Under the pieces are notes generated by a model. It saw only the letters and a list, made by a program, of their open reading frames with translations. It was not told the DNA's origin and made no database searches. Below are positions 60,974-64,000 of a stretch of DNA of 64,000 bases, in pieces (position 1 is the stretch's first letter; each line of letters opens with the position of its first letter). The stretch comes from Ptiloglossa arizonensis (taxonomy: Eukaryota; Arthropoda; Insecta; Hymenoptera; Colletidae): contig NC_135058.1 in the NCBI RefSeq assembly GCF_051014685.1, positions 9,276,811-9,340,810 on the forward strand, written 5' to 3'. Both the position numbers and the translations under genes were made by a program.

Positions 60974-63207
60974 ATAGTTTGGCACCGATGCAACGTAGAG
61001 AATTGTAAGGTGAACGTTGCGGCTAAGAGCGTTTAAAATAACAATCTCGATGTGAAATTTTACCATGTTTGCTCTAAAGATAAATCGATAAGTAGCGATC
61101 GTTCAAATTCACGCGTGCATTGTCAATTCTTTTTCTTTTACGCGAAGGTAAAGATTCAGGAACAACGAGGTTAAACAATTTTAAGAGCAAAAAATTTGTT
61201 CTGCCGTTAAACGTTGGCAGTTTCGCGATTTCCCGTTGAACGAAGTATTCGCAAGTTCGAATTAAGTCGCCGTTTAATCGAGCAAGCCTCGGTAAACCCG
61301 ACCCTAACGGCGCTGGGTTTAAATTTGACGAAACGTCGTGCCCAATCTTTTCTACGCCATTGGGTATTCGCAACGAATATACGCGCGCGCGCTCAGTGAC
61401 GGCAGTCTCGTGTGCACGGTATACGTACGTGCCCGTGGGGACTGACTGCGGCTGGCAAAGAGGGTGGTTCTCTGAAGGTTTGTGAACACGCGACGGTAAA
61501 GTGTACACACGCTCAGCGGAACGTTACAGAAAACCAGCGTGTATAGTCCATGGAAAGTCATGAAGCACGCTTCTGTCTCACCGTCAAATCAAATACCCGA
61601 CAATAGTTTTCCGATGCGGCCTATCTATTTACGACGACGGAGCTGTAAAGTTCCGAGGCTGCGTCGCGGCTCTATAAGCCGGTTAATGACAAACACCGCG
61701 AACGGTTCCTCCTCCCTGCTCTCCCCACCCCCTTTCCACGCGTAAAAACTGATCGCCGAGACGAAAGATACGAAGTCGAAGAGTTCTTTGGAGTGCGTAA
61801 AGTACCACGGGATAACGCGCGTGCTAAAAGGACGCACGAACGGGAGAGCGAGAGAGAAAGAGAACTCTCTCAGAGAGGTCTACGACGGTGTGGAACGCAA
61901 CGTTCCGATTCGTCTTTTAGCGTGCCGATGATCGTCGAGACGCCTTCGCCGCCGCAAAACCATAATTCCCCATCGGCGAGAAGAAACCTCGGGCGCTTCC
62001 GACGACCTCGGTTACTTTTCATCCGTCAAAATTCAACGGGCGCGGACACAGCGGTATGTAGACGCGACGCGAGAAGGAACGAGAGACACCGACGGTCGGA
62101 CGAAGACGAAACGAGGAAGGGGGATGAGCGTATCGAGTGCAAGACGAGGACAGACGGTCGACACGGTACACGGCGCGAAATGCTCTTCACTGATTTCCTT
62201 CTCTAAATATGGCCGCCTTCGTACATCCTCTCTTTCTCTATACCGAGGCCGGTGCACCCCCTTCCGATAACCACCCATAACCGCCCCTGCTTGCCCGAGG
62301 TTCTACTTGATTGCCAAGGCGTCTTAACCTCGGCCTCAGCCGGTCCGCGCGGACTCTCTGCACGCTCGCCGTGGAAAAAGCGACGCGACGACCTATAAGA
62401 GACGCGAACACGCGGCGGCAGCCAACCTGCGCGCGGAAAAATCCGAGGCGACGCCCAGTGGGCGAATAAAGAGGCGTAATCGAGAACGAAAAAGGCCAAT
62501 CCTGCCGGAAGACCGCGGTAACTCCGACCAACTGGCTTTCGTACGGAGCGCCGTTGACAGCCAGCCGTGAAGTCCGCGCGGACTGCTCCCCGACCTTTAT
62601 TATGCCTTTCTACGCGCCGGTATACGTGTGTACAGACACGGCTACACCGAGCGGCCTATACTCCCGCCGGTCTCCTCGAGTTTCAGAGCCGCGGCAGGGG
62701 CCGAAGAAGGAAGAGGGTACGACCCCGGGGGTCGCGGAAGAAAGAAGAAAGAGGAGGCACTACGGTCACCAAATGAACGAACATTTCCGTGGCACGGACC
62801 ACGAAAAACGTTCGAATGCGGAGAATGGCGTTGCCGGTGGTAGTGACGGCGATAGTTCCCGACGCTGGTGGTGGTGGTGGTGTGCCGTTCGCGTCGTCTG
62901 GGCCACTCCACACGGACTGGTCCAGCCAATTAATACCAACGCCGTTCGCTCCCAGCTCCGAAAAATCCTCTTGTTCCTAGCCGCGACAACGACCAGCCGC
63001 GGGTCCATTCGACGATATCGTTCCTGGTAGCCCAACCGTTTCGTTGACAAGTGCGACGAAGGTGTTATCCCGCCGTGAAGAAGTTTTGTCGAATCGGATG
63101 TGCACCGCTCCGGACTGTATAGTTCTAGACCGTTCGTTCCTTTCTACGATGTATACGGTCCGCTCGCTTTCTTTCTCACTCCCCCGCCCCACCCCCTTTC
63201 CCTCTTT

Positions 63208-63210
<3 letters not shown>

Positions 63211-63300
<90 letters not shown>
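63211..63300. repeat. (CT)n microsatellite, about 45 units
   Basis: A pure TC/CT run of about 89 bases, the longest dinucleotide run in the window together with (GA)40 at 13031. Confidence 0.97.
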
Positions 63301-63304
<4 letters not shown>

Positions 63305-63887
63305 ATTGAGAGCGAAGTATCCGCGCGTCGTCGACGTCCTTATTGCGTCGCGAAGAGACGTTACACACCTGTCATTTTTCTCGAGTGGAAAGCTTCAATG
63401 AGCGAGCCGGAAAGGGGAACGACGGGCGTAGCGGTGGAGGGGGGCGCGGAGGGACCGAAGACAGAGGAAAGAGAGAATCCAGTTACTCGCAAATGAAATT
63501 ACTCGTGCTCCGTTTCGTTAAGTTATTCGAATCGATCTCGGCTATTCGCCGATTATAGACCCATCGCGCGATTCGAGGCAACGAGCTCGCATTCCGCGTT
63601 GCCGGGGATGGTTCAGACGGTTCACGTTCCCGATGATGTCAAAAAACAATATTAATAAAGCCCGAGGACGATCGCGACGCGTCGGCGCCGGGACCTAACG
63701 AATACGCCGACACGGCCAATTATGTCGTTACGAGTGTGTATTTACGAACGCGACGACGCGCGGACGGCCCGTTTCGGCGACCCCTGAGCTTATTGACGGA
63801 ATCGCGAAAAATCGACCGCGCGCCGCGATACGCGTGCGAGGGCGTATTATCGGAAATAAAACGGCTAGGAAAAACTGCAACAGTCGA

Positions 63888-63955
63888 TGGGCGGGCGGTT
63901 GGGTGGGTGGGTGGTTGCTCGGGGGGCGGGGAGGAGTGGGGAGGGGCGGGGAGGA
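63888..63955. repeat. G-rich tract with quadruplex-like runs
   Basis: GGGCGGGCGGTTGGGTGGGT and GGGGGGCGGGG, then GGGGAGGGGCGGGG. Many runs of three or more G are separated by one to three bases, fitting the simple G-quadruplex pattern. Confidence 0.85.
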
Positions 63956-64000
63956 CGCGCACGTCATTATTTCGAAGAGCGACGAACGCGTCGACGACGG

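Larger units (their letters stand above)
59101..64000. other. far upstream sequence, CpG-rich
   Basis: It contains a unique block with a short palindrome at 59160-59340, a GAC/GAG triplet tract (59942-59988), (ATT)n (60935-60972), a GGT run (62866-62882), a long CT run (63211-63300) and a G-rich tract (63888-63955). 61780-63060 is CpG-rich. Several open frames of 80-160 codons overlap these tracts on both strands. None resembles a known protein. Confidence 0.5.

Overview
The window is eukaryotic nuclear DNA, very probably from a hymenopteran insect and most likely a bee. The evidence is spliced exons with GT-AG borders, very long introns full of microsatellites and minisatellites, CpG-rich sequence across the whole span, mariner-type transposon remnants, and one conserved metazoan gene. 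I see no prokaryotic operons, rRNA, tRNA or CRISPR. The species call is an inference.

The only protein-coding gene I can support is the 5' part of groucho (TLE/Gro transcriptional co-repressor) on the minus strand. Exon 1 is at 48175-48240 (start codon, 22 codons), exon 2 at 7845-7942 (98 bp), and exon 3 at 2213-2276 (64 bp). The three exons join in phase to give exactly 76 codons of the N-terminal glutamine-rich (Q) domain. Intron 1 is about 40.2 kb (7943-48174) and intron 2 about 5.6 kb (2277-7844). The gene continues past the left edge, because exon 4 and the WD40 part are not in the window. An in-frame stop at 48301-48303 supports the chosen start.

Layout: 1-575 is a 127-bp tandem array in intron 3. 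Intron 2 carries a 30-bp minisatellite (3140-3690) and a short non-autonomous mariner-like element (5898-6033). Intron 1 holds tandem arrays of about 119 bp (13.7-14.3 kb), 47 bp (15.3-15.5 kb), about 51 bp with hairpins (24.1-24.4 kb), about 110-150 bp (27.7-28.2 kb), 17 bp (36.9 kb) and about 128 bp (37.5-37.9 kb). It also holds a frameshifted mariner transposase fragment (37.93-38.2 kb), a dispersed repeat with copies at 14.5 and 25.8 kb, a strong hairpin at 32.0 kb, and several non-repetitive CpG-rich blocks that could be regulatory. From 48.3 to 64.0 kb is the 5' flank of groucho (or unseen 5' UTR exons), with microsatellites and CpG-rich sequence but no recognisable coding exon. Most open frames in the window, including one of 288 codons at 46382-47248, look like chance or repeat-driven ORFs.
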